64,000 bases of DNA, from positions 2,053,453 through 2,117,452 of the forward strand of contig PSQN01000017.1 of the NCBI GenBank assembly GCA_002989075.1. Reading direction: 5' to 3'. This document shows positions 22,485-36,100 of this stretch, in pieces. Position numbers and translations under genes: made by a program. How positions within the stretch are numbered: the stretch's first letter is position 1; the number at the start of each line of letters is the position of its first letter. Under the pieces are notes generated by a model. It had not been told where the DNA came from and searched no databases. It saw only the letters and a program-made list of their open reading frames with translations. Origin of the DNA: Arthonia radiata. Lineage: Eukaryota > Ascomycota > Arthoniomycetes > Arthoniales > Arthoniaceae.

Positions 22485-25400
22485 ATTAAGATAACTTTTT
22501 TAGAGCCTTAAAATAATATACTAGAGAGAACTTTTATATTTATTACTATACTATTAGCAGCTTATAGTATTAGAAGCTTTAATAACTTCTAGTTATCTTT
22601 AGCTATAACTTTTTCCTCTTTACTGCACTCTAGCTTTAGCTTATTAGAATTAGTATAGTTTCTCTTTAAGAACTCTTTATCTTTATTTTTATCTATATTA
22701 ATCTCTATCTTTTTATACTTTAAGCCCTCTATATTTATATTATTAGTATCTTTTATCTCTATATTCTATCTAAAGACTTACTTAACCTTCTTTATATCTA
22801 TTTATATATAATTTACTTTTATTTAGCTATAGAAACTAGCTATAATCTAATCTTACTGTCTATTTAGTAGTAGCTGCTATACTATCTTATATCTATATAT
22901 ACTTACTCTAGGTATAAAGCTATACTTCCTCTTATATAGTAAGCTTGTCTTTACTTTTTCTTTCTATATTTAGATTCTATCTTTAAGTAGTAACTATATC
23001 TCTTTATTATTTATACTACAAATTGCTTTCTTAACGCTTTAAAACTCTATAGAACCTATTAAATTATACTAACTATAATTAGCCTTTATCTATTAAGTAG
23101 CAAAGTTACGCTAGACTATATAAAGCTTACTATAAAGAATTTTATATAGATATATAGCTTAAAGAAGTTTAGTCTAGAATATATTAACTTAAGTACTCTA
23201 AAAAGGCTATCTTATTTCTATACTTATAACATTATATCTAACGTTAAGCTCTATATTAATAAAAACCTATAAAATATTTAGTAAAATAATAGTCTTACAC
23301 TAAAATAGTAGTATAGCTCTTTAAGTAACGTATATACTTACTATTATAGTATTATAGTAAATTATACTATTAGTCTACTTGTCTTTTAGAAGTTTCTCTA
23401 GCTTTATAAAGGTCTTTTTCTTTAAATAGCGCTAGCTAGCTATCTCTTCTACTACTTTATACTTATTCTTATTAAGATTCTTAAAGAACTTATTAAGGCT
23501 TATCTACTCGCTCTAGTTTATTATTTATAAGCTAGTTCTTCTATATAGTTATCTTATCTTATACTATATTTCTATACTTAAGTTAGTCTATATAGTAGAA
23601 TATATACTTACTTTACTTAATACTAGAAATAATTAGCTTAAGAAAACGTTATTTTAATTTATAGAAAATAGCTTACCGCTTATATATAAGGTTAGCCTTT
23701 ATTTAAGCGTTAAACTCTAACTTCTTATTCTTACTTAGATTATTATAGCTATAATTTAGCTTATAAGTACTAATAAGAGTATGTCTAAGCTTCTAGTAGT
23801 TATTCTTATAGTATTTTATCTACTTAATATTATTAAGATTATTATTTTTGCTAGCCGTAAATTAAGTATAAGCTTTTATATATTAGAATTTATTAAATAC
23901 TAGTTAGAAGCTTTATAAGATATAACATTTATACTATCGCTAAAAGGTTATCTAGCTTTATACTTTTATAGTATATTAGAATTAGAATTATTCTTAAAAG
24001 CTTTATAAGGATAGCCTCTCTTAGATACTATAATAAGAGAGTAGAACAGGCTAGTAGCTAGTAAAAGAGTAGAGACAAGTATAAAATTTAAGAGAGATTA
24101 AATAGAAAAAGGTAAGTTTATTAATAAGAAATATAGGCTAAAATAAAGTTTGTTTTAGTAATAAGTAGAAGATTATTACTATATTAGATAATAAAATCTC
24201 TAATACTAGGCTTTAGCTGTTATATAATTATAGCGGCCTTATACTAGCATACTAGCTTTTCTAACTTTAGTATTTAAGCTAAACTTTATCTTTCTACTCT
24301 ACTAATTATCTACTATTATTCTTAACTATCTTCTATTATACTTAAGTTATAGATTAAAGTTAGTATCAAGCTAGTTATTAGTAATAGCGCGCTAGAAGCA
24401 AACAGTATATAAAGTAGTTGCTAGTTAGCCTTATAGTACTATAAAGATAAGTAGCTATCCTTTAAAGCGCCCTATAAAAAGTATAGTAGCTTATAAGGTC
24501 TAAAAGTCTATTTAACGTACTTATTATACTATATCTAGACCCTAGCTTACTAGTAAACATTACTATATACCTTTAGTCTATAATACGTTTAAGACTAGCC
24601 TTAAGTAGAAGTAAGTAAATTAAAATAACTTTTTTTAAGTTAAGCTAATCTAATATTAGGTTTCTATTTAAAATTGTATAGTATTAGTAATAAATAAAGC
24701 CTCTCTTCTTAAAAGTACTATTTTAGAGGCTTATTTATAAGATTATAAATAATATTAAGCTAGATATTTAGTTTATATAGAAAGTAGTTAAGATACTTTA
24801 AAAGGTTATAGAGGTATTTCTAGTAAAAGAGTTTAAAAGTATATTCCTCTAGATCTTAAAGAAAAGCTTATACTAATCTAAATAGTAGTAAATTTAGTAG
24901 TAATATATACTAAGTATATTATAATCTTCTAGAAGGATATATAGCTAGTTAAAAGTTTTTTAAGAACGCTTTTAAGGTATAAATTACTATAAGTATTAAT
25001 TAAGATAACCTTTTCTTAGCTTAAGCCAAACTAACTATATAAAGATAACAATAGAGAACGTAGTAGTATTCTTTTATATATATTAAGCGGCCAGCTAGTT
25101 AAACTAAGAGGTTATTTTAGTTTAATAGAGATAGTAATAGAATACTATCTAGAAGAGAAATAGTAGATTCTAAACTTAGTAAAAAGTTTAAGATAGATAA
25201 GAAGTTTAGTATACTCTTAACAAATAATAAATTAAGACCTATATAATATAATAATCTAGAAAAGTATCTTCTCTACTATATATATAAAGATAATATTCTA
25301 TAGACTCTTAGTATTAGATATTTAAATTAATAGGATACTTTATTACTTACTCTAGCTCTAAAACTATAATAATTCTATTTTATTAGCTACTATACTAACT

Positions 25401-25870
25401 ACTTTTATACGCTACTACTAGCGCTTAGGTTCTATCTATAAAATAGTAAGCCTTATACTATTACTAACCTTTATAAGCTATCTAAGTATATAAGGCTATT
25501 GTTTTAATTATATTTATAGCTTATTACTTTATAGACTATTTATAGTAATATTCTAGGCTTAGATAGTATTTATATTGTTATATAAAGAGTAGCTAAAGGT
25601 ACTCTTAAGAAAACTAGTAGATAGCTAGATAGACCTTATCTTTTAAAAGAGTACTTAATAGGTAGTAAATATATACTTTAATATATAGACTACTCTAACT
25701 ATTAATTTTCTTCTATATATTAACTCTCTAATAATAGACTACTAAGAATTAGCTTAAGTACTTTAAAATAGTTATCTTAATTCTAATAAGATTGTATTAT
25801 ATCTAAAAGATATACCAAAAGATAATTATAAACAGTAAAGCTAGTATTTAGTTTACTTAGTTGTAGATAG
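22485..25870. repeat. RIP-degraded filler of the hAT-like element, left of the Gypsy insertion
   Basis: AT-rich with no readable protein. It contains at least four copies of a motif resembling TTAAGATAACCTTTTT followed by TTAAG, at 22485–22513, 23633–23661 (inverted), 24616–24650 and 24999–25025. The second and third form the inverted ends of a roughly 1-kb unit, listed separately. Other source elements could not be named. Confidence 0.55.
23633..24650. repeat. Inverted-end element, copy 1 (about 1.0 kb)
   Basis: The left end reads TTAGCTTAAGAAAACGTTAT and the right end, in reverse complement, reads TTAGCTTAACTTAAAAAAAG followed by TTATTTTAATTTA. The outer bases match and the inner TTATTTTAATTTA block is shared. 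Interior fragments such as GCCTTTATTTAAGCGTTAAACT and TAAAGCGCCCTATAA recur in the copy at 33461–34267. The size and inverted ends suggest a non-autonomous DNA transposon or a RIP-degraded Tc1/mariner-type element. No target duplication could be fixed. Confidence 0.45.
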
Positions 25871-25875
25871 AACTA

Positions 25876-26325
25876 TATTATAATCTTACTATATTAAGCT
25901 AGTACAAGGCTAAGTGCAGCCAGCCTTATTAAAGCATTATATAGTATACCCCATAACTTCAGTATAGCGACGTCGGCAACGTTGCTATATTGCAATAGAA
26001 TTCCGACTACGCGACAAAGAGACTATTAGAACCGTTAAACATAGAGAAACATACCTTTATACTTTAAACTATATAGCTAAACTAATAGCTAACCTTAGAA
26101 TAAACTTTAGTCTGTTAATTTAATATTTAAATACAAGTTTTTAAACTATATTTAAGTAACGTACTTTATCTTCTGTCTACTTTAGTTAAGAACTTCTTAA
26201 ATTCTATAATCTATCTCGCCTCTTTTATATTCTAGTCTCTAGTATACAAGATACCTACTACTAAGGTCGATAAGCATACAAGGTAAGTAAGTCTTAGTTT
26301 AGTTTTTTTAGCGACCAACATTATA
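25876..26325 (+). repeat. Gypsy 5' LTR (450 bp)
   Basis: Begins TATTATAATC (RIP-altered; probably TGTTACAATC) and ends CATTATA. It aligns without net length difference with 32710–33159, and most differences are C/T or G/A. It is preceded by the AACTA duplication. Confidence 0.92.
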
Positions 26326-29300
26326 CTTTAATAGACTCGCTACAAAAAGTAGAGAAAGTAGATTAATTATATTTACTACTTTAGTATTTAATAGCCGCAA
26401 CGCTGTAAACAGGCTAAATAGTAAGATAACCGCTACAAATAAGATATTGAACGTTAATACTAAAATAGACAAAACCTTCTTTCAATAAACGTTCTAAACT
26501 TACTTTATTTCTAATACGCTCAGCTATATACTTTAAGACTTATAAAAATTAGTTTCTAAATAATAGTACTATAGTTTTATTTACTGTATTCTATATAAAT
26601 AGCGAGGTATACAAATAGTTTAACTTTTATCTTAAAGACTATCTCTATAAAGTACCTAACAAACGATAGAAAGAGACTAATAAGCTCTTCTCTAGCTTTA
26701 CTACGTTTTAGTAAAAGCTCCGACAGATATATAAAAATACCGATTCTAAACGTACTGCCGTATATAAACTTAAGATACTCCGATAAATAGAACCAGCTAG
26801 TTAATACGCCGCTAAGTTCCTGCAATATACTAACTAAACTAGATAGAATAAAGGACCCCTAGTTAATATCTTTTACGAAGGCTTAAAGGACTATATTAAG
26901 GAAATTATCTATATCTATAGAGAAAAGTTTACTAAACTAGAGAAGTTTATAGAACGAGCTAAGGAAATCGACGACAGTAACTTTAAACGACAGTTAAAAA
27001 AGAAAAGAGCTAACTTAGATAAGTTTGTTTAAACTTGAAGTAAGTACAACTTACAATAAGACTAGGGTAAACTAATAGAATTAAACTTTATAAAGCCCCG
27101 TAAGAAACTAAATAACTAAGAAAGAGAACATAGAATAAAAAATAAGCTATGCTTGTATTGCAGAAAACTAGGGCATTAAGTTAAGAAATACTATTTCAAG
27201 AAACAACAGTTCAATAGTACAGAACGAAGCGGACATAATTAATCTTAGAAGCCTTGCTCCCCGTAATAATAGTTTAATATAACTACTTAGACGTAGAAGG
27301 ACAACAGTTATAAAAAGACAATAGAATTGCTAGCAGCCTTCTCCGACCGCTAATATATAAACTTAACCGAGGGTCGTCCTCTTTAAGGATTAGAACTCCC
27401 GCTAAAGATTAATTAGAACTAATACAAGTATATTATAAGATTAACTAAGAAGCAGAAGAATATCTTTTAGAGTACCTTCTATAACTAGAAAGATACTTAC
27501 TAAGTTACTTCTAACGAGAAGCACAACAAATTAAACTTGTTTAATTTATACAAAAACTGGGACACGGACAGTAAGTTATAGAAAGAAACAAAGGAACAAC
27601 AAATAAAACAGGAACAACAAAATTTATAGGACTAAAACAACATTAACCGCACTATTCCGAGGCAATAGATATAAGACACCGTTATACTATACAAAATACT
27701 ATTCTAAACTGTATACTACAATAATAATTGTACGATTTATAAATCCGATAAATTAAGATTAAAATAGTAGCCGAAGAAACCGACATCTTTAAAATAAGGC
27801 TCGATACAAAAACTAGACTTTACTTAAGGACGATTTAGATTACCTTATCTAGAAACTTAGAGGAAATTTAAGAAAGAATAGACTATAGAAGCTAAGTAAG
27901 ACAGTATCTACAATACGTTATAGATAAGACAACAACTTAAAGATAAAAATATAAATTCTAATAGTACAGAATTCTCTCTTAAGAACGATATTAACTAGAA
28001 AAAACAAACCTTAATTCGTTAGAAAGGAATAATATAGAGACTTTGTTAATTAGCCTTTTACAAGGGAAAGTTAAGCGCTAATAGAGATATTAACGATATT
28101 CTAAGATATATTTACTTACGTCTACGATAATTAGTAGACTATCTTATTAAAGGTTTAGAATTGTATAGTTAGTACTAATATTTTCGACTAACAATATACA
28201 ATCTATAGATATAACGAGTCTTAACTAGTAATAGTTATATAATTAAAGTAAAGATCGTAAACAATAAACTAGACGTTATAATAAAAGTAGTACTAGAACA
28301 CCTTATATAGGAATTCTTATAGTAAATTAACTAACAATAGATTTTGGTACCAAAAATACTTTAGAACGTATACAATTAACAGAAAAAAGACTAAGCCGAC
28401 TGCTTCGAGGGTAGTAGTACCGGTCCGTTTAATAGTTAAACCCTTTAAAAGCCTAATTCTGTACGAGCTCGGCTATCTATAGAACTTATTTATAAACTTA
28501 GGTAACAATAAACTATAGAAACATTAATATTATAATCGATTTGGGCGTAATAGGTAACTTTATCTTAATACACTGCGTTAAGGAGTACTAAATATAAATA
28601 TAAAAAAAGAAATTATTCTATATACTATCTAAATTTTAAGGGGCAGAGGAAAGAGTCGACTATAAGACTTTATTAATAAGTATAATAATTAGGAACTATT
28701 AAGAAGAAATTACTTATAATATCGTAGATATTAACCAGTACTACGCTATACTAAGTATACCCTAGTTATAACAGTATAATTTAAAAGTAGATTAAAGAAC
28801 TAAGAAGCTCCTCTTTACTAAGTACAAGCACTTTAAATAAGAGTCGTTCTATAGAATAAATACTTTATAAGCTAATTTTAGTAGTAAGAATAAAGAGCAT
28901 AATAAAGAACTTATATAGATTAGTACTACTATACTCTAAAACTTAGATATTCTATAAAAGAAGTTTAACGCAGTATTTTGTCTATAGCTAACTATACGTA
29001 ATTATAAATAAGAGACAACTGTACATCAATAATTCTATACGACAACAAGTACTTAGTTAATTACTAGGATACCTAAGAAATACAATCAATTCTAATATCT
29101 GTTTAAGAAAGCTAAGCTAAACTTAGCTCTCTTAGAATATAAACTGTAGAATTATACAATACTTTTATAAGAAGGTAAAACGGTAACATTCGGTTTAATA
29201 TACTTCTTATTAGAAGCAGAAAATTAAGCGCTCCGCGACTATCTTAATAAGAACCTTAAGAAGGGGTTTATCTAAAAATTAACGTTACTAGCCAAATATC

Positions 29301-32300
29301 TAATACTCTTCGTACTAAAGAAGAATAGCAAACTACAACTTTACGTAGATTATAGGCAATTAAACGGAGTAACTATTAAAAACCGATACTTACTACTACG
29401 CATCAATAAAATTATAGACCGACTATATAACATATAATAGTTTACTAAGTTTAACCTATAAGGAGTATATAACCTAATCTATATAAAAGAAGACAAAGAA
29501 TAGAAAACAGCCTTCTGTACTAGATATAGACTTTTTGAGTATTGCGTTATACCTTTTAAACTAATAAACGTACTAGCATTATTTTAGAAACTAATTAATA
29601 ATACACTTAGCGATTACTTAGATATATTTATAACTGCTTATTTAGACAATATTCTAGTATATAGCCGTATACTAAAAGAATATAAGAAACATATTAAGAA
29701 GGTATTAGAAAGATTAATGCGTACTAATTTATAAATTAATATCGAGAAAACCTAGTTTTACCAACAATCTGTCGAATTTCTTAGATTTATAATTACCGAG
29801 CACAGTCTCTAAATAGAAGATTTAAAGATTTAATTCGTTCTAACCTAGCCTACACTAAAGAATATAAAACAATTGTAATAGTTTTTTAATTTTGCTAACT
29901 ACTATAGGCGATAGATATCTAACTTTAGCCGAATTACAGCACCGCTGTCTTAACAGACAAAACAATCGATAGAATTCTTCTAAACGTAAAAAGAACAATT
30001 AGTATTTAAGAAGCTTAAGAAAGCTTTTAAGATTAGATCTATACTAGCAATATTTAACTCTAACCTACCAATTATTATAGAAACAGACGCGTTAGACTAT
30101 ATTATTAGAGTACATATAAGTTAAAACAATAAGAAAAGAAAGCTTAGACCAGTAGCTTTCTACTCAAGAAAAATATTACTTACAGAACAGAACTATAACA
30201 TTTACATTAAAGAGCTCTTAGCTATTATAGCAGTATTCGAGATATAGCGAGCTTACCTAAAAGAAGCAAACTATATAATTATAGTATATACAGACTATAA
30301 GAACCTAACCTACTTTATAACGATAAAGAAACTTAACCGCAGACAAGTTAGATAGTTAAAAACTATAGCTTTATACAACTTTATTATTATCTATAAGAAG
30401 GGTTCCGAGAACGATAGAGCCGACGCTCTAAGCCAACGTTTCGATTACCTTAATAACAAGGAACACGTCGAGCACGCAATATTTTAAGAGCACAATAATA
30501 AGATTAGATACAATAAATTAGCTATAACAATCGAGTTTGTTATTAAACTAGACAACCGAATTCTAGACATTCTAAGCGACTCTAAAACTTACTAGAAAAC
30601 AGAGAAACGACACCTAAGATTAACTAAGAACAGTAAAGGCTATTACAAATTTAAAGGTAAGATCTACGTTCTAAGGAATCTAACCCAACACATTATTAAT
30701 AACTTCTACGATAATCTAACAAAAGGACACAAGAGCATTAATAACATTATAGAAAAAATTATAAGAACCTACTATATCCCGAGAATCCAACACTACGTTA
30801 AGAATTATATCTAAGAATGTGACGTATACGTAAGAACTAAACACCCAAAGTATTTACTATACAGTAAACTATAGCTACTAAAGATATCTAAAAGACTATA
30901 GTATATAGTTTTACTAGACTTTATTACTAAATTACTAATCTCTAAGGATCTACTTACAGGAATAGCTTACAACGCTGTCCTAGTTATATACAATAAACTA
31001 ATAAAGTACGTATACTTTGTATCTTATAAGAAAGCTAGCAATTTAGAACAATTAGTATATACATTCCTTCGGATTATTCTAGCAAACTATAGTTAATTAC
31101 AGAGAATTGTCTTAGACAGAGACCAAAAATTTGTCTTACGATTTTAGATATCCCTAATATAATAACTAGAGACAAAATAAAAAATGTCTACGTCGTTTTA
31201 TTTACAAACAGACGGACAGACAGAGCAAACAAATTAAACACTAAAATAGTATCTTTGAGTATACATTAACTACCAGCAAAACGACTAGGTATAACTACTA
31301 CTAGTAGCGTAAGCTACGCACAATAATACAAAAAACAATATAACTAAGATAACTCTATTTTATATCTTATATAGCTATTACCCTCTTTAGGGAAGGTAAC
31401 TATAAAATACTATAGAAAATAAATTAGCTATACGAATAGCTACAAGCATAAAAACTCTATACCAGTAGTTAAAGTTTAACAGCGAGTTTATTAATAAACA
31501 AACAAGAAAATAGTATAATAAGTTAAGAACTACCCTAAATACAAGCATAAAAGAGAAGAGAAGAGCTTACTTACTTATAAGAAATATAAAAACTATTAAA
31601 CTAAGCAAGAAACTTAACTATACTAAGACGAGACCGTTTAAAATCTTATAGTAGTTAAGACCTATAATATTTAAACTTAAACTTCTAAAGATAATAAGAA
31701 TATATTCTATATTCTATGTAGCGCTATTAAAGCTAGTCTACTCTTAAGAAGTAGAACGACTTAACCCAGAAATCCTTTCTAACAACCAAGAACCCAAGTA
31801 TAAGGTCGAAACGATTCGAGCTTACAGACAATATCGAGGCAAACGACAGTATCTTATAAAATAGAAAGAATATTCTGAATATAAAAATTAATAGAAACCG
31901 GAATAAAACCTAACTAACTATAAAGACACTATTCAACAATATTAGAACTAAAATATTAATTAGTTGTAGCAGTACTAACACTCTAATTTACTATCTAATG
32001 CGTTCTACCGGTATCTAGATTATTTATAAATAAACTAGCTTATTATATTAGTAGCCTACTATCTAACTCTAAATATAGATTATTATAAAAATTTATACTT
32101 AAGCTACTTAGTATATTTACAACATTACTACTAAATATAGCCGCTAGCTATTCTTTCTTAAATAGTATATTATTCTAATTTATTTTGTTCTGCGTCTAAA
32201 TATATAACCTTTTAAGCTCTTTCTTTAAATTTAAAATTGCCGCTTTAACGACTTTACGCTGCCTTTTTGCTATACAAACGACTTCCTTCTCTTCTGCTAA

Positions 32301-32709
32301 ACGCTTACGTTGCTCTTAGAGAGTATTTAATACTTGTAAGTACTAAGAACAAATACTCTAAGCTAAGTAAGTTAGAATCGACTAGATAGACGTTAGACTA
32401 AAAACTAACTATCCTTTAACAACGAACGAACGTTATATAACTTCTTGTTGCGAATATATATAAAGTACGATACCTTTCTAAACTTTAGAATATACTTTTT
32501 ATCTAAATAAGAGTAATAAAAACATAGAGGCATCTTTCGACTATAAACTTCAATAAGGACAGTATTAATTTTAAACGCTTTATTAGCGTTAAGAGTCTTC
32601 TTAACTTTAAGTATAATAACTTATAGAATTAAATCTATTATAGAGTACCAACAAAGTTTTAATGTCTTTAGGGCTGTTAAGGACAACTAGCCTTAAAGAG
32701 AGGACTTTA
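26326..32709 (+). pseudogene. Gypsy gag-pol remnant (RIP stops, frame otherwise kept)
   Basis: Internal region of the chromovirus. Gag with a CLYCRKLGH-type knuckle lies in one frame; pol (protease, RT, RNase H, integrase, chromodomain) lies in another. Stop codons are mainly TAA/TAG where Gln or Trp is expected, for example YLIK-stop-KEYS for YLIKWKGYS in the chromodomain. That is what G-to-A and C-to-T mutation predicts. A purine run (AAAGAGAGGAC) just before the 3' LTR is a candidate polypurine tract. Not functional as it stands. Confidence 0.88.
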
Positions 32710-33159
32710 TATTACAATCTTACTATATTAAGCTAATATAAGGCTAAGCGTAGCTAGCCTTATTAAAGTATTATATAGTATACTTAACGACTCTAATATA
32801 GCGACGTCGGCAATATCGCTATATCGCAATAGAATCCTAACTATACAATAAAGAGACTATTAAAACTATTAAATATAGAGAAATATACCTTTATATCTTA
32901 AACTATATAGCTAGACTAATAGCTTACCTTAAAATAGACTTTAGTCTATTAACTTAATATTTGAATATAAGTTTCTTAACTATATTTAAGTAACGTACTT
33001 TATCTTCTGTCTACTTTAATTAAGCCCCTCTTACTTTTTATAATCTGTCTCGCCTCTCCTATATTTTAGTCTCTAGCATACAAGATATCTACTACTAAGG
33101 TCGATAAGTATACAAGACAAGTAAGCCTTAGTTCGGTTCTCTCAGCAACCGGCGTTACA
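32710..33159 (+). repeat. Gypsy 3' LTR (450 bp)
   Basis: Begins TATTACAATC and ends GGCGTTACA, followed by the AACTA duplication. It retains more CpG near its end than the 5' copy (for example CAACCGGCGTTACA against CGACCAACATTATA). Confidence 0.92.
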
Positions 33160-33164
33160 AACTA

Positions 33165-36100
33165 GAAGTAGAAACTATACTTTATAAAATACTATACTAG
33201 AAAGAATATTAATACAAGCTTATTATTAGAGAGTAGAGTAAGCTTTTAGAGATAAATCTTCTTTAAATAATACTTACTAGGTACTCTTCTAGCTATTTAA
33301 TAATTATCTATATTAAGTACTATATAGAACTTATTAAAGCTAGCTTGCTTACTTTTATACATATTTATATACTAATATTTCTATATTGTCTCGCTATATC
33401 TCTATACTCTAGCTAATTAATATAGTAAAATATATACTTACTCTTTTTTATATAAAAGATGATTAGACTAAAAAAAGATTATCTTAATTTATAGAACTTT
33501 ATTTTAATACTTATAGCCTTTACTTAAGTATTAAACTTTCTCTTTTAAAGTCTACTTAGGTTTATATAGTCATAATTCTAATTATAAGATTAACAGTAAA
33601 AATAGCTAAAAGGCTAGAGACTATTCTTATAAAGCTTTACTTACTAAGTATAAGTTAAGTCTAAACTATTATATAGTAATAAAAAACTTTAAGCTATATA
33701 TTAGTTCTAGTCTAGTAGAAGCTTAGCTACTTATAATAATAGTACTTTTATTAAAAGATACCTAAGCTTTATATATCTAGAAACTATTAGAGACTTATTC
33801 TTCTAAGTAAGCTCTAAATAGATAAATAATCTTATTTTAGCTAATAGCTAAGTAGTATAAGCTAAAGTATAAGTAAAATTCTAAAGTCTACTAATAAGCT
33901 ATTAAAGAATGTCTCTTAAGTTTAAAGTTATAGAAGAAAAATATTGCTATCTATTATCTTATATTAGCTTTAAGTCAAAGATTAAGAGTATAATTAAAGA
34001 GAGGGTTATTTAAGTAGCAGACTAGTAGTATAGAAGAAAAGATATTGTTAGAGTAGCTTTACTAATTAAAAAGTTAATAAGTACTAGGTAAAGCGCTCTA
34101 TAAGATATAGTATATAAGTCTAAGAGCCTATTATATATACTACTAGTACTACGTATATATCTTATTATACTAGTAAATATTACTTTATAGCTCTAGTTAA
34201 ATATACGCTATAAACTAGCCTTAACTAGAAGTAAGTAAATTAAAATAATCTTTTCTAAGTTAAGCTTATCTTAAATTTAGTACTAATATAAAAAAATTAG
34301 AACTTAGCTTAATAATACCTATTTTCTTTAGTATAACTACTCTATACTATATTCTACTTTCTACTATCCTTATTATAGAGTATACCTAGTTCTTATATAT
34401 TCTACCTATTATATTATATATTCTAAAAGACTACTATAGTATTACTAATAGAAATACTTAAGACTATAATTTCTATATATTAATATACAAGCTATTACTA
34501 TTCTTATAGAAAGTACTAATTGTAGCTACTCTATAAGAAGTATTATAGTCTAAATAAATAATATATATAAACTAAAGAATTTTAAAGAACGCTCTAGAGA
34601 TATATATTATTTTATTTAGCTATTAAGATAATCTTTTTTTAGCCTTAAGATTAGCTATATATACTTAGTATTAAGAAACTATAATTAGATCCTTTATATT
34701 ATATATATATATATACTTAATATATTAAATATAGTAGATCTATTAGGTTTCTACTAACTCTACTACTATCTGCTACTTAGCCCTATTAGTTGCTACTAAA
34801 ATAGTATAAGTAGCTAATTATATAGAATATAGCTAGCTAGCCTTTATATTTACTTTAGAAATAAGCTATACTTAAAATTAAATTATATAGTTCTAATTTA
34901 TATTATACTTCTTATAGTTCTTATAGCTCTATCTTATAGCTAGTATATATTTAACTTTTAAATCTATATAAAAGCTAACTAAGCGCCTTTATATTTTATA
35001 CTAACTATATGTTCTTTATAAAGATTGTTACTCTCTTTATATAGATAGTAGCTAAGTTTAATACTAAGTAGTTAGCTACTTATAAGAGCTAATTATAGTA
35101 AGAAAGTAAAAGACTTACTCTTAAATTTATAGATAAGAAATATCTTAGTTACCTTCTATATTGTATATAGAGCTACTAATTAAATATAAAAGATTAAATA
35201 GAGCTTAAAAAGCTTAGAAATTATCTCTTAATAAGATATATAAATACTATATAAAAAATGAGAAGATTTATTAAATTTTAAAGGTACTAAATATATCTAA
35301 GAATCTTAACTAAAGCGTTAGTTAGTAGAAATATTTAATCTATAGATTTTAATTTATACTACTAAAATAAAATTAATAAGAAAGATACTATATATTACTT
35401 TTCTTTCTTATACTATAATTAAAGGCTTTCTACTATACTACTTACTATAGAGATTAAGTTTAATAAGCTAATAAAGCTATAAATTGCTTATATATAGACT
35501 TTAATGGTAGTCTAACTATAAGTATTTTTAATACTTATTTTCAAGAAAATAAGTTATTCTTAGAAAAACTTATAGTTCTATATAAAAAAGTAGAGTAATA
35601 AAGTGAGACCTTTTAAAAGTAAAGCTAGCTAAGTTACTAGTAAGTTAATATAAAAGTTTATTAATTATAGTAAAGATAGTTAAATAATATAGAGTTTATA
35701 AAGACTATTCTTTCTTTCTTACTCTTTTATCTATTTAATAACTACTATTACTATAATTTATACTATTATCTTATTTTTTTACTATATTTTAGTATCTATT
35801 TCTTTCTTTATATAGACTTATAATTAATAGCTTTATAAATTTTCTATATTCTACTACTTATTGTTAGTATTATAGTATTTAGTATGCTTAGTTAGTAGTA
35901 TAACTTATTCTTTAGCTAGTTTTATAATTATACTTCTATAATTAATTTAAAGTATATATTAATATCTTCTTACATCTCTTTAATTCTTTTAATACTAATA
36001 TATCATAATAATTCTATACTAACTAATAACTTTAAACAACGCTATATTAATAGATATAACTATATTATCTAGTAAAAAGAATATAGAGATCTATTTCTTA

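Larger units (their letters stand above)
25871..33164 (+). mobile_element. Ty3/Gypsy chromovirus with 450-bp LTRs and 5-bp TSD
   Basis: LTRs at 25876–26325 and 32710–33159, both exactly 450 bp, are flanked by the 5-bp duplication AACTA (25871–25875 and 33160–33164). Order on the + strand: gag CCHC zinc knuckle (27150–27191), protease trace IIDLGVIGNFI (about 28530–28565), reverse transcriptase ([10 protein letters not shown] about 29339; YLDNILVYS 29639–29665), RNase H (IIIETDALDY about 30071; ADALSQR 30419–30439), integrase zinc finger (about 30700–30830) and core (about 30900), and a chromodomain (about 31805–31905; RQYRGKRQYLIK). RT before integrase plus a terminal chromodomain identify the chromovirus clade. 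From protease to chromodomain all motifs lie in one reading frame, interrupted only by RIP-type stops. CpG is clearly commoner here than in the surrounding layers. Confidence 0.93.

Noticed and set aside
26577-26825. 82-codon minus-strand open frame inside the Gypsy element
   Set aside because: It is antisense to the gag region, hydrophobic by composition and without family resemblance.
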